From NCBI RefSeq assembly GCF_016583905.1, contig NZ_NRRY01000050.1:1-36108 (forward strand): a stretch of DNA of 36,108 nucleotides. The letters are read 5' to 3'. A program made the translations under genes and the position numbers. Shown here piece by piece: positions 25,676 to 33,389 of this stretch. Numbering within the stretch: position 1 is the stretch's first letter; each line of letters opens with the position of its first letter. The notes under the pieces are model-generated. The model was not told the origin of the DNA, did no database searches, and worked only from the letters and a program-made list of their open reading frames with translations. Source of the DNA: Lamprobacter modestohalophilus (lineage in GTDB: Bacteria; Pseudomonadota; Gammaproteobacteria; Chromatiales; Chromatiaceae).

Positions 25676-27049
25676 ATGATGCACACACTGAATCTCATCA
25701 TCGGCCTCGCGCTCTACCTCGGCCTTGAATTCGGCGCCAGCCCGCTGCTCGGAGAGGTCGCCAGCGGGCTCGCGATCCTGGCCGCGATTGCCTGGCTCTG
25801 GCTCAGCGAGGCCCTGCATCTGAGCGTCACCGCGCTGCTGGTGCCCTTGCTCGCAACCACGAGTGGGATCATGCCGCTGGATCAGGCCCTGGCTGCCTTT
25901 GCCAATCCGGTGATCTTCCTGTTCCTCGGTGGCTTCGCGCTCGCCACCGGCTTGCGCGAGCAAGGCCTCGACCGCTGGCTGGCAACCTGGGTGGTGCAGC
26001 GCGCTGGCCCCGGGCTCGACCGCGCCGCGCGGGCGTTGTTCTGGCTCACGGCGCTGTTATCGATGTGGATCAGCAACACCGCGACCGCAGCGATGATGCT
26101 CCCGTTAGCGCTTGGCCTGCTTGCGACCTTGCCCGCTGCACCCAATACCAAGACTGATACCAAAACCGAGCGCAACACGCGCATCTATGTGCTGCTCGGA
26201 ATCGCCTTCGCGGCCAACATCGGCGGCATCGGCACCCTGGTGGGCAGCCCGCCGAATGCGATCGCGGCCGCCAATACCGGCCTCGGTTTCGCCGCCTGGC
26301 TGATGATCGGCGTACCGCTGGTGATCCTGATGCTGCCGCTGATGGAGCTCGCCTTGCGCCTGAGCCTGCGGCCGCAGCTCACCGGCCAGGTCGAGCCGAT
26401 CGGCGAGCCCCTGCGCTGGGGGCGAGCACAGTGGCTCATGCTGCTGGTGTTCGCGAGCACCGTGCTCGCCCGGGTGTTCGGCAGCCTGATTGCCGATTGG
26501 CTGCAGATCAGTACAGGCTATGATGCGGCGGTGGCGCTGCTTGCGCTGATTGCGCTGCATGCCTTCGGTCTAGCCCCCTGGCGCGCGATCGCCGAGCGCA
26601 CGGACTGGGGCGTGCTCTTGCTGTTCGGCGGCGGACTGACGCTGAGCTTGGTCCTCGAGTCGAGCGGTGCCGGCGCCTGGCTGGCCAGCTTGCTCGCGGG
26701 GCCTTTCGGGTCGATGCCGATGGTGCTCAGTCTGATGCTGGTGGTGCTGTTCGCGATGGCGCTGACCGAGGTGGCCAGTAATACCGCCAGCGCGGCCTTG
26801 CTGATCCCGCTGTTCATTGGTCTGGCCCCGCAGATTGACAGCGTCGCGATGGCCATGCTCATCGCCCTGGGAACCTCTTGCGCCTTCCTGCTGCCGGTCG
26901 CAACCCCGCCAAATGCCATCATCTTTGGCAGCGGCCAAGTGCCCCAGCGCGCCATGCTGCGCAGCGGTCTCTGGGTCAGCGCGGCGATCCTGCCATTGCT
27001 GTTCGCGCTTGCGGCATTGCTGGCGTTGGGGCTGAGCGATGTTCTGTGA
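25676..27049 (+). CDS. SLC13/DASS-family sodium-coupled anion symporter
   Basis: The 457-residue membrane protein has the two inverted-repeat signatures of the divalent-anion symporters: SNTATAAMMLPLALGL and SNTASAALLIPLFIGL, each an SNT substrate/sodium motif. Pro-rich turns GSPPNAIAAAN and ATPPNAIIFGSGQ follow them. The rest is about twelve hydrophobic helices. Family members import succinate, malate, citrate or sulfate with Na+. The substrate cannot be told from the motifs. The start ATG pair at 25676 has no clear ribosome site, but the following residues fit the first helix. Confidence 0.88.
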   Translation: MMHTLNLIIGLALYLGLEFGASPLLGEVASGLAILAAIAWLWLSEALHLSVTALLVPLLATTSGIMPLDQALAAFANPVIFLFLGGFALATGLREQGLDRWLATWVVQRAGPGLDRAARALFWLTALLSMWISNTATAAMMLPLALGLLATLPAAPNTKTDTKTERNTRIYVLLGIAFAANIGGIGTLVGSPPNAIAAANTGLGFAAWLMIGVPLVILMLPLMELALRLSLRPQLTGQVEPIGEPLRWGRAQWLMLLVFASTVLARVFGSLIADWLQISTGYDAAVALLALIALHAFGLAPWRAIAERTDWGVLLLFGGGLTLSLVLESSGAGAWLASLLAGPFGSMPMVLSLMLVVLFAMALTEVASNTASAALLIPLFIGLAPQIDSVAMAMLIALGTSCAFLLPVATPPNAIIFGSGQVPQRAMLRSGLWVSAAILPLLFALAALLALGLSDVL

Positions 27050-27113
27050 TGACCGACATCTGGAAGCTGGGCACTGGCACCTTAACGCCGAAGGCATGGC
27101 TGGTCGCCCCTTC

Positions 27114-27824
27114 TTAGCGTCCCTGCAACCAACAGCGCAGCGAAAGGCGAGCCATCCAGCGCATGAATCGGCGATGCAGGGCACAGAGCCAACAGTTTGG
27201 CCGCCGCGATGATCGGCGCGAGCGCACCGCGGATGGCTGTTTCTGATGCAAGCTCGAAAGTGGTTCGCGAGCCAAAGCGCCTTGGCGAATCGGCACATCG
27301 GCCAGGGCCCAAGTCAAGCCAGGACGGCGGGATCTCGTTGAGCAATTTGCCTGCGCTGCGATCGGCTTCTGAACAGCCGCCTCGCGACGCTGATCCACTT
27401 CCTCTGCAGCCGAAGCTGAGCATAACGCCGAGGCTGAGCCCGATGCCAAATCTGGCTCGATCCTATCCACAACACCCTGCACTTTTGAGACGCGCCAGGC
27501 CAGGCTCAGGGGCTCGATCCGCCTCATCAGCTGTGCCATCAAGGCCGTATCCGAGCAGTGGTCCAGCGCATGATGGACGACTAGGCTGGCGCAGCGCGGA
27601 TTCAGGCGAACCGCGCGGATCTGCGGATCGATCTCGAGCGCCGCGCTGAGACGATCGGCCAGCCCGGGCTCGCGCCGCAGCACTGGCAGCTGCAGTCGCG
27701 CCCGGCCGGCGCTGCGGTGACGCAGACGCAGCTGCCAATCGCTGCTGGCCAAGAGCGGCGGCAAAGTCACATGGCGGCGCATGCCACTCGCAAAGGGCAG
27801 ATAGCTGAGGTCACGAGGATTCAT
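27114..27824 (-). CDS. HMA-like domain protein, possibly frameshifted in its C-terminal half
   Basis: The first 110 residues contain HRSAGRARLQLPVLRREPGL and an IDPQIRAVRLNPRCASLVVH strand. They resemble the atypical heavy-metal-associated domains (HMA_2-like) that lack the CXXC. After about residue 125 this frame becomes Ser/Arg/Cys-rich and does not look like a protein. The other reverse frame (from about 27280 down to 27082) gives smoother sequence such as ASETAIRGALAPIIAAAKLL. I suspect a frameshift near 27300-27420, in which case this is a pseudogene. No ribosome site is evident. A Fur-box-like site lies about 90 bp upstream, which suggests an iron link. Confidence 0.5.
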   Translation of the reverse strand: MNPRDLSYLPFASGMRRHVTLPPLLASSDWQLRLRHRSAGRARLQLPVLRREPGLADRLSAALEIDPQIRAVRLNPRCASLVVHHALDHCSDTALMAQLMRRIEPLSLAWRVSKVQGVVDRIEPDLASGSASALCSASAAEEVDQRREAAVQKPIAAQANCSTRSRRPGLTWALADVPIRQGALAREPLSSLHQKQPSAVRSRRSSRRPNCWLCALHRRFMRWMARLSLRCWLQGR

Positions 27825-27912
27825 GGGCTAGAGTTCGACGGCAAGCGTTACAACAGAGGCATTGGCCTCATTCCCACAAATAGTAATGCTTCTTATCTCT
27901 AAGATCAAGACA

Positions 27913-27942
27913 AATGCGAATCGTTCGCGTAAGACTCTTACG
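27913..27942. promoter_or_regulatory. Fur-box-like site overlapping a second palindrome
   Basis: AATGCGAATCGTTCGC (27913-27928) matches 12 of 16 positions of the central E. coli Fur box AATGATAATCATTATC. It overlaps a perfect 7-1-7 inverted repeat, CGTAAGA-C-TCTTACG (27928-27942). It lies 89 bp upstream of the leftward HMA-like gene and upstream of the rightward yjbQ remnant. Binding by Fur or a relative is inference from the match. Confidence 0.45.
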
Positions 27943-28064
27943 AACGCCGGCAGATCACCGATCTCATAGTGGGAATGAACCGAGAACGGCGTCCGGGGAT
28001 CTCTAGGCTACACTATTGCCTCGAGCCGTTACCGCAGCGACCCTGCTGCCGCAGCCCAAGACTC

Positions 28065-28214
28065 ATGCAGGTACACCAATCCACCTTCTCCATCACCACT
28101 CGCACACGTGGACCCATTGCGGTGACCCACCGCGTGGCCGAGGTCGTCGCTGACTCAGGGATTCAGACCGGACTCTGCCAAGTTTTTTATCAGCACACCA
28201 GCGCCCACCAATGA
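28065..28214 (+). pseudogene. yjbQ: YjbQ (UPF0047) thiamine-phosphate-synthase-like protein, truncated
   Basis: The frame begins with an ATG at 28065 and reads QVHQSTFSITTRTRGPIAVT, then HRVAEVVADSGIQTGLCQVF and YQHTSA, the start of the UPF0047/YjbQ fold. Family members have about 135-140 residues and continue HTSASL.INE. Here the frame ends two codons after HTSA at a TGA, so the C-terminal two thirds with most conserved histidines are missing. The phosphodiesterase gene begins 17 bp later. It is probably a remnant left by a deletion. Confidence 0.75.
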
Positions 28215-28230
28215 GCCACGGCCGACACCA

Positions 28231-30087
28231 ATGAACGCATTCCGAGAGGTCGCCACCGCTTATCGCATCGCCTGGGGCTATCTGGCGCCCTTCACAGCGA
28301 TCCATCTCGCACTGCGCCTGCTTGCCGCGGCGGTGATCGTACCGCTGCTCGGGCTGGTGCTCGCGGGCGTGCTCGCGACCTCCGGCGAGGCCGTGCTGAC
28401 TGATCAGGACATCGCCGGTTTCCTGCTCACACCCGGCGGCTTCGCTGGGGCTCTCGTGGTGGTGAGTTTGCTCCTCATCGCCAGCGTGTTGGAGGTGGCC
28501 GTGATGACCAACACGCTGCGCCTGCATCAGCACAACGCCATGCGTGCCTTGATCGAGGGACTCTCACTCATCCTCGCCCGCTTTACCTCGCTGTTTCGCT
28601 TCGCGCTGCTGTTGGTTCTCCGCTTATTGCTGATCGCTGTACCGTTGCTGCTGCTCTCGGGGCTTGTCGCCTGGGCGGCTCTGGGCGAGTACGACATCAA
28701 CTATTACCTCAGCACTCAACCGCCCGCGTTTCTCGCTGCTGCGGCCAGCATCGGTGCGCTGTTGCTGCTGTTGTCGATCGTGCTCGTCTGGCAACTATCA
28801 AGCTGGGCAGTAGCCTTGCATTTCCTGCTGTTCCGACAGGTTGCGCCGAGACGCTGCTTCGCCTTGAGTGCCGCCGAGCTGCAAGACGACCAACTTGAAG
28901 TGATTCGCCGTCTCCTCGCTTGGCTCCTGGTGCGGATTCTGCTCGCTGCATTGGTGGCGGCCATCGCCGGGATCTTGATTGGCCAATTGCAAGCTCTAGT
29001 GGGACCAGACTTGCGCTTGATCGTGCTCTACACCCTCGCGCTGATCCTCGTCTGGATGTTTGCCGATGCCGTGCTTGCAGCACTCGCGAACGGCGCACTC
29101 GCCGCCTTGCTCGATCGTCTCTATCGAGACGCAACCGGCCGTCAGCCGCTCGCCGTTCAGCAACTAGCAGCCGAAACCGGCAGCCGCCGGCTCGCCTGGG
29201 GTGCAATCCTGTTACCCGCAGCGTTGCTCGTCGTCGGTGCAATCTACGCTGGCGGAGAACTGCTAGAGGGCGTCAGCGGCGAGCGCCGTGTGGAGATCAT
29301 CGCCCACCGCGGCGCGGCGAGCGCACGGCCAGAAAATACCCTGTCTGCTGTGGTAAAAGCGCTCGAGGATCGCGCCGACTGGGTCGAGATCGATGTCCAA
29401 GAAACCGCCGATGGTGAGGTGGTCGTCGCCCACGATAGCGATTTCATGAAGCTTGCCGGCGTCGATCTCAAGGTCTGGAACGCAACCATGGCCGACCTCG
29501 CCGAGATCGACATCGGCAGCTGGTTCGATCCCGCTTATTCCGCCGAGCGGACACCAACCCTGCGCGAGGTGTTACTGACCGCAAAAGGGCGCGGCAAGGT
29601 GCTCATCGAGCTGAAGTATTACGGACATGACATCGCGCTCGAGAAGCGCGTGGCGCAGATCGTCGACGAGACCGGCATGACCGACGCCGTCGCCGCCATG
29701 TCGCTCAAGCGCCCTGGGGTGGAAAAGATGCAGCAGCTTCGCCCGGACTGGCCTCAGGGCGTCTTGGCGGCGACCGCCATCGGGGATCTCTCGGCGCTCG
29801 AGGTTGATTTCCTCGCGCTCAACACCGGCCAGATCTCGCTGCGATTGATTCGACGCGCGCATGCGCAAGGTAAAAAGGTCTATGCCTGGACCGTCGATGA
29901 CCCGGTCACCATGACGCGCTTAATCTCAATTGGCGTCGACGGATTGATCACCAACAAGCCAGCCCTCGCTCGAACCGTGATGGAGACCCGCAACCAGCTC
30001 AGCGCACCGGAACGGTTATTGCTTTGGCTCAGCGACCAGTTCCGACTCGATCGTTTCCAGCTCAGCGCCGATCTGCCCGATGCCTAA
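28231..30087 (+). CDS. Membrane-anchored glycerophosphodiester phosphodiesterase
   Basis: The 618-residue protein combines an N-terminal membrane domain (GPDPase_memb; about 330 residues with seven or eight hydrophobic helices) with a C-terminal GDPD catalytic domain. Catalytic motifs are IIAHRGAASARPENT (His359, Arg360), DWVEIDVQETADGEVVVAHD with the metal-binding Glu and Asp and the second His, then VLIELKYYG. The domain ends in VYAWTVDDPVTMTRLISIGV and DGLITNKP. GDPDs hydrolyse glycerophosphodiesters to glycerol-3-phosphate and an alcohol; the membrane domain suggests action on lipid or teichoic-type substrates. No clear ribosome site precedes the ATG at 28231. Confidence 0.9.
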   Translation: MNAFREVATAYRIAWGYLAPFTAIHLALRLLAAAVIVPLLGLVLAGVLATSGEAVLTDQDIAGFLLTPGGFAGALVVVSLLLIASVLEVAVMTNTLRLHQHNAMRALIEGLSLILARFTSLFRFALLLVLRLLLIAVPLLLLSGLVAWAALGEYDINYYLSTQPPAFLAAAASIGALLLLLSIVLVWQLSSWAVALHFLLFRQVAPRRCFALSAAELQDDQLEVIRRLLAWLLVRILLAALVAAIAGILIGQLQALVGPDLRLIVLYTLALILVWMFADAVLAALANGALAALLDRLYRDATGRQPLAVQQLAAETGSRRLAWGAILLPAALLVVGAIYAGGELLEGVSGERRVEIIAHRGAASARPENTLSAVVKALEDRADWVEIDVQETADGEVVVAHDSDFMKLAGVDLKVWNATMADLAEIDIGSWFDPAYSAERTPTLREVLLTAKGRGKVLIELKYYGHDIALEKRVAQIVDETGMTDAVAAMSLKRPGVEKMQQLRPDWPQGVLAATAIGDLSALEVDFLALNTGQISLRLIRRAHAQGKKVYAWTVDDPVTMTRLISIGVDGLITNKPALARTVMETRNQLSAPERLLLWLSDQFRLDRFQLSADLPDA

Positions 30088-30318
30088 GGCGGCAAGTGCC
30101 TTGACAGAAATCGCCTACATGATTTTGACCCGATGTATGTTCATCGCCATGACACCCGCGTTCGTGCCGACCTTGCCGAGGTCGGTGTAAGCGACGGCGA
30201 GATCCAGCAAGCGGTCGGCCGTCGTCACCCCTGACACAGCCGAAGAGCGCAGCCGACTGATCCAAGTCACCTCTTGACTCGCGGGACAAAGCGAGATAGA
30301 GTAAGCGGCTGAGTCAAT

Positions 30319-30394
30319 TCCCCGATAGCTCAGTTGGTAGAGCAACTGACTGTTAATCAGTGGGTCGCAAGTTCGAGTCTTGCTCGGGGAGCCA
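30319..30394 (+). tRNA. tRNA-Asn (GUU)
   Basis: A 76-nt cloverleaf: the acceptor arm TCCCCGA pairs with TCGGGGA, with discriminator G and an encoded CCA. The D-arm is AGCTCAGTTGGTAGAGC, the anticodon stem ACTGA/TCAGT with loop CTGTTAA gives anticodon GTT, and the T-arm has GTTCGAGTC. All stems are complete, so the gene is intact. Its 3' end is a plausible attachment site for the mobile-looking genes that follow. Confidence 0.98.
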
Positions 30395-30402
30395 ATAGAA
30401 AC

Positions 30403-30435
30403 AAGCGCTTACGGGAAACCGGAGCGCTTTTTCTT
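30403..30435 (+). terminator. Rho-independent terminator after tRNA-Asn
   Basis: AAGCGCT (30403-30409) and AGCGCTT (30423-30429) form a perfect 7-bp stem with a 13-nt loop, followed by a T-rich tract. It begins 9 bp after the tRNA. Confidence 0.8.
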
Positions 30436-30498
30436 TGCCCATCTTGTGGATTAGGTAACGCCATAGGTAACAGGCGTTGAGATAGACAAGGATGATGA

Positions 30499-30780
30499 TC
30501 ACTGCGGGCCGCGCTCAGACAGCCAGCGGGACCGCCTTCTGACAATCGAGGTGCGATGCTTGCCCACGGCCTTTGCGATCTGAGCAGGATGCTGCCCTTG
30601 CTCGAGGCGTTGGATGATCTCTGCATCGGCGGCCGGGTCGGCCGATCTGATAAAGGCTTGACCAGCCCAGCGAGCGCGAACGGGTTTTAGAGCTCTGCAA
30701 ACCAGGGCCGCATCAGCGCCGGCTTGGATCATTGCCAGGGCGGCATCGTGCAGCGGATCGCGGGCCTCGGATGCTGGCAT
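30499..30780 (-). CDS. Small helix-turn-helix protein of the integrated element
   Basis: The 93-residue protein has an N-terminal helical segment (DPLHDAALAMIQAGADAALV) and a C-terminal HTH: IIQRLEQGQHPAQIAKAVGK, then HRTSIVRRRSRWL. The HTH resembles that of IS30-type transposases or Sigma-70-like region-4 helices, but no other transposase part is present. It lies beyond the terminator that closes the upstream operon (30918-30953), so it probably has its own promoter. A regulatory role is likely; its target is unknown. Confidence 0.5.
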   Translation of the reverse strand: MPASEARDPLHDAALAMIQAGADAALVCRALKPVRARWAGQAFIRSADPAADAEIIQRLEQGQHPAQIAKAVGKHRTSIVRRRSRWLSERGPQ

Positions 30781-30844
30781 GGGTGCATGGTGCCCTCGGG
30801 GGTGAAGGTGCCGGCAGCGGGACCGTGCCGGCGGACGGCAACAG

Positions 30845-30882
30845 GCGAAGCGCTCAACAAAAGACGATGGACAGCGCTTCGC
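30845..30882. repeat. Perfect 10-bp inverted repeat upstream of the HTH gene
   Basis: GCGAAGCGCT (30845-30854) and AGCGCTTCGC (30873-30882) are perfect reverse complements separated by 18 nt. They lie 65-102 bp upstream of the small HTH gene's ATG. They may be an operator for that protein or a weak transcript hairpin. Confidence 0.5.
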
Positions 30883-30917
30883 TCCCCTTACTGCCTTTCA
30901 ACGCGAGGCAGCGGCGC

Positions 30918-30953
30918 AAAAAAAAAGGTGCTGGCTTGCGGGAACCGGCCAGC
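30918..30953 (-). terminator. Rho-independent terminator closing the element's leftward operon
   Basis: On the reverse strand GCTGGC, a 12-nt loop and GCCAGC form a perfect 6-bp stem, followed by ACC and nine T residues (A-run at 30918-30926 on the plus strand). It lies about 90 bp after the last coupled gene, so it probably ends the long operon that starts near 32.8 kb or beyond. Confidence 0.8.
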
Positions 30954-31043
30954 GCGGCACATCGCCAAGCGCTCGATCTGGAGAAGCCCGTGCGCTTGCC
31001 TCCCTATCGCGCGCGATCAGCAAAAAATCGCGCTGCGGATTCT

Positions 31044-31238
31044 TCAGGCTGTCGCAGCCGACACCGAGCGCCGAACGCGCGCCACGGCTTCGAGGATCGC
31101 AATCAGCTCGGCCTGTGATCGTGCTCGGGTGCGGTGCAGGTCCACCTCGGGTGCGGTGATCGTTACGCCGTACCGGGTGAATGGCTGCCCAGCGGGAACG
31201 GCCAGCCGTGAGGCGTTGGGCCGGATTGCGAGGATCAT
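31044..31238 (-). CDS. Small orphan protein (64 aa), last gene of coupled operon
   Basis: The ATG at 31238 overlaps the stop of the coiled-coil gene (ATGA overlap), which supports the frame. The product reads ILAIRPNASRLAVPAGQPFT, then YGVTITAPEVDLHRTRARSQ and a helical AELIAILEAVARVRRSVS end. It is soluble and basic, with no recognised domain. It is followed by a strong terminator. Confidence 0.5.
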   Translation of the reverse strand: MILAIRPNASRLAVPAGQPFTRYGVTITAPEVDLHRTRARSQAELIAILEAVARVRRSVSAATA

Positions 31239-32035
31239 GCGGCGGCAGCGGCCTCTGCTTCTTCGAGACTGATACCAGCGTCGAAGCCCGGAACCGGATC
31301 GAGATCACCAGCCGGAAACGTGATCTTCGATTTTCTTGCAGCGGATTCGGAAAGCCAGCCGGGCTGCGTGTTGCGTTGCAGTTCAGCGGATGCGCTGGGC
31401 AGGCGCGTGAAAACCTCCCGCTCGCCGTTGCTGTTGACGCGCGTGTCACCTTCGCGCGGTAATCGCGCGGCTTGGGTATGCCAGGCTGTTAAATCTTCGC
31501 CAAGTCGCACTAGGACTTCTTCAAGCTCTGCGATCTCATCAGCCAGCGCAGTGCGCTCGGTGGTCAGCTGATCCAGCTTCGTGCGCCGATCTTCGAGGCT
31601 AGGACCAGGCGCAACGGCTGGCAGCTGGACCGATGCCATGATGCGCTCAGCTAGGGCCGCAGGATCGCCAAGCAAGCCCAGCAAGGTCTCAATGTCGCTG
31701 GTATCCACGCGACTGATCGAGAAAGGCGCCATGTCGCTCCAGCCGTCTTGCGTCAATCCGTCGAGGATCGCGCCGGCAGCTCGCCGGACATAGCCCAGCT
31801 GTTGCGCGATCCCTTCGGATTCGAGGATGCGCTTTTGCCGAGCTTCGAGCGCATGGGTCAATGCGGCTTGAAGATCGGCATCGGTCAGTGGTTGCTTGCG
31901 CAGCTGCTTGATGCTGTCGTCAATCTCGGCGCGGCGCTTGAGGGCCGCGCTGTAGCTGCGGCGCAGATCGGGCAGGGTCTTGCGCAGTTCGCTGTAGGCT
32001 TTCGCGGCTTTCGCTGTCGCGGATTGTGCGGCCAT
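31235..32035 (-). CDS. Coiled-coil protein of the integrated element (266 aa)
   Basis: From an ATG at 32035 with GGAGACC upstream, the protein starts AAQSATAKAAKAYSELRKTL and is strongly helical. One coiled coil lies at about residues 15-75 (YSAALKRRAEIDDSIKQLRK) and another at about 150-190 (LDQLTTERTALADEIAELEE). The C-terminal 60 residues contain LPREGDTRVNSNGEREVFTR and an acidic EEAEAAAAA end. I do not recognise a family; phage scaffolding or structural helper proteins can look like this. The frame is open farther upstream, but that part overlaps the preceding gene. It sits in a chain of overlapping genes. Confidence 0.6.
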   Translation of the reverse strand: MAAQSATAKAAKAYSELRKTLPDLRRSYSAALKRRAEIDDSIKQLRKQPLTDADLQAALTHALEARQKRILESEGIAQQLGYVRRAAGAILDGLTQDGWSDMAPFSISRVDTSDIETLLGLLGDPAALAERIMASVQLPAVAPGPSLEDRRTKLDQLTTERTALADEIAELEEVLVRLGEDLTAWHTQAARLPREGDTRVNSNGEREVFTRLPSASAELQRNTQPGWLSESAARKSKITFPAGDLDPVPGFDAGISLEEAEAAAAA

Positions 32036-32037
32036 GG

Positions 32038-32223
32038 TCAGGGTCTCCGGGCTGAGACTTGGGTGTAAAGGGTGCGCTCGATCGCGCGCGCCAGGCGTTG
32101 CTCGGTGGGCTCGCCAGACTCGATCGGCGGCGGTGGTGATCTCCAGGCGATGCGCTTGCGGATGCGTTGCCGAGCTTGCGGTGGCGACTGGATCAGCCGG
32201 CCTTGGTGGTCGAGGATCATCAT
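32038..32223 (-). CDS. Small basic orphan protein (61 aa)
   Basis: The frame begins with ATGATG at 32223, overlapping the preceding gene's stop (GCATGATG), and ends two bases before the coiled-coil gene's ATG. It reads MILDHQGRLIQSPPQARQRI, with a Pro run and TEQRLARAIERTLYTQVSA. No domain is recognised. Its tight overlaps on both sides are the main evidence that it is real. Confidence 0.5.
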   Translation of the reverse strand: MMILDHQGRLIQSPPQARQRIRKRIAWRSPPPPIESGEPTEQRLARAIERTLYTQVSARRP

Positions 32224-32606
32224 GCGGCGCGGCCTGAGACTTGCCGGCGGATACGGTTCTCAACCTCGGTGGGATCATCATCATCGTCGTCAGATCGGCG
32301 CGGCCGGATCATCGGATCGTTGGGCTCGAGCTGCTTCAAGCGCTGATCGAGGCGCTCAATCTGTACGGCCATGTCCACGACGATTTTCTCTAGGTCAACA
32401 ATGCGTTGATGGTCGTCTGGCTCGGGTAGGACTTCGGACTCGGCGCGGGTGCGGAGTGGCATGGTGGGTTCCTGTTGGTTGGTGGTGCGCTCGCGGCGAA
32501 TCTGCTCGGCCTTGTCGCTGATGCGTTGCATCTGTTGCTTGTAGAGATTGCCGGCGACGCGCTCTGTGTCGGTGGCCTGATTCGGCTGATTGATGATTAG
32601 GGGCAT
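32220..32606 (-). CDS. Orphan helical protein with an Asp-rich patch (128 aa)
   Basis: The protein starts PLIINQPNQATDTERVAGNL and has a helical centre with heptad-like leucines, HQRIVDLEKIVVDMAVQIER then LDQRLKQLEPND. A run of acids (SDDDDDDPTEVENRIRRQ) precedes the C-terminus. The start codon overlaps the ribbon-helix-helix gene's stop (TAATG), and its stop overlaps the next ATG. I know no family for it; the coil suggests an oligomer. It may partner the coiled-coil protein two genes downstream. Confidence 0.55.
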   Translation of the reverse strand: MPLIINQPNQATDTERVAGNLYKQQMQRISDKAEQIRRERTTNQQEPTMPLRTRAESEVLPEPDDHQRIVDLEKIVVDMAVQIERLDQRLKQLEPNDPMIRPRRSDDDDDDPTEVENRIRRQVSGRAA

Positions 32607-32791
32607 TAGGCGGCTCCATCGCGGCGGCGCGGTTGCAGGCGCTCGAGGCGCGCAAGCTCTCGCTCGATCGCTTCGGTCGATAGCGCGGTCAGTGGTACGC
32701 CAAGCTCTGCGGCGGCGATCTTCAGGCGCCTGTGCAGCTCCACGTTGACGGGGATATTCGCTCGAGCGCGGGTTTCAGGCTGAGTGTTCAT
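32606..32791 (-). CDS. Ribbon-helix-helix (Arc/CopG-like) regulator
   Basis: The 61-residue protein reads ANIPVNVELHRRLKIAAAEL, then GVPLTALSTEAIERELARLE. The short N-terminal strand, the two helices and the G-(V/I)-(S/P)-turn are the ribbon-helix-helix fold of Arc, CopG and ParG-type DNA-binding dimers. Such proteins repress their own operons or act in partition. It is the first gene of the tightly coupled set down to 31044, and an A/T-rich promoter-like region lies immediately upstream. Autoregulation is plausible. Confidence 0.7.
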   Translation of the reverse strand: MNTQPETRARANIPVNVELHRRLKIAAAELGVPLTALSTEAIERELARLERLQPRRRDGAA

Positions 32792-32835
32792 ATAACGCTA
32801 TACTATTACACTTTTTCACAATGCGAAAAGGATTT
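32792..32835 (-). promoter_or_regulatory. A/T-rich promoter/operator region of the RHH operon
   Basis: This is the most A/T-rich stretch of the element. On the reverse strand TTGTGA could serve as -35, and TATAGC or GTTATA as -10 candidates. GTGT and ACAC flank a partly symmetrical block (ATAGTAT...TTATAT). There is no obvious ribosome site, so the RHH transcript may have a very short leader. Inference from composition and symmetry. Confidence 0.4.
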
Positions 32836-32837
32836 TT

Positions 32838-33290
32838 TCAGGATGCGGGATGCGCGTTTGCGCGTTGCAGCCGGGATGCAAGGTCGTTGCGCAAGCCGTC
32901 GACGGCGCGATAGCAAGCGGTGACGGCTTCAGGTGACAGCCCAACATCGCGCTCTAGGCGGTCTGGCAGGCTCTCGAGCGTTGTCGCCACAACCTTGAAG
33001 GCGCCGGCCATGTGGCGCTCGTAATCTTCGATCGGGACCAGCTCCTTGCGCTTTTCAGCGAGGCGTATCTCCACCTCGTCTGCGCGCAGTTGGTCGAGGC
33101 GCGCTTTCTCCTGCTGAGGATCGAGGGGACCATTCGGCGCGCGGTTGGCTGCTGTCTCTCTGAGCAGGCGGATGTATTGAACACGCTGAGCGTCGAGGTC
33201 TGCGGTCTTGTCGATCTGCCCAGCGGCGTATCGCTCGCGTAAGGCGCGGACGCTGAGGTCCAGGTGGCGTGCGATGTCGGCTTGTTTCAT
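32838..33290 (-). CDS. Phage terminase small-subunit-like DNA-packaging protein (Nu1/DUF1441-like)
   Basis: The 150-residue protein opens with KQADIARHLDLSVRALRERY, a winged-HTH start like that of lambda Nu1-type small terminases. It continues with PQQEKARLDQLRADEVEIRL and AEKRKELVPIEDYERHMAGA, the linker typical of Nu1/DUF1441 proteins, and a helical end, CYRAVDGLRNDLASRL. Small terminases recognise the pac/cos site and deliver DNA to the large subunit. No large terminase, portal or capsid gene lies in the window. Satellites use such proteins to divert packaging, and a decayed prophage would also fit. A 46-bp gap separates it from the RHH gene downstream. Confidence 0.75.
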   Translation of the reverse strand: MKQADIARHLDLSVRALRERYAAGQIDKTADLDAQRVQYIRLLRETAANRAPNGPLDPQQEKARLDQLRADEVEIRLAEKRKELVPIEDYERHMAGAFKVVATTLESLPDRLERDVGLSPEAVTACYRAVDGLRNDLASRLQRANAHPAS

Positions 33291-33389
33291 TGGCTGATGA
33301 CTGCCCTATGTTGGTGCAATAAATGGTCGAGAACCGCGCTCGCCTAAAATACCCCCGGATGGTTGCCCTACAGGACCCAAGTGCTTGAT

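Noticed and set aside
30115-30345. Reverse-strand ORF (76 codons) containing ADRLLDLAVAYTDLGKVG, reaching into the tRNA gene
   Set aside because: It starts within the tRNA gene, has no ribosome site and matches no family I know; a decayed fragment is possible but unsupported.
30898-31449. 183-codon reverse frame overlapping the 64-aa and coiled-coil genes
   Set aside because: Arg/Ser-rich translation typical of a shadow frame; the overlapping smaller genes have coupled starts.
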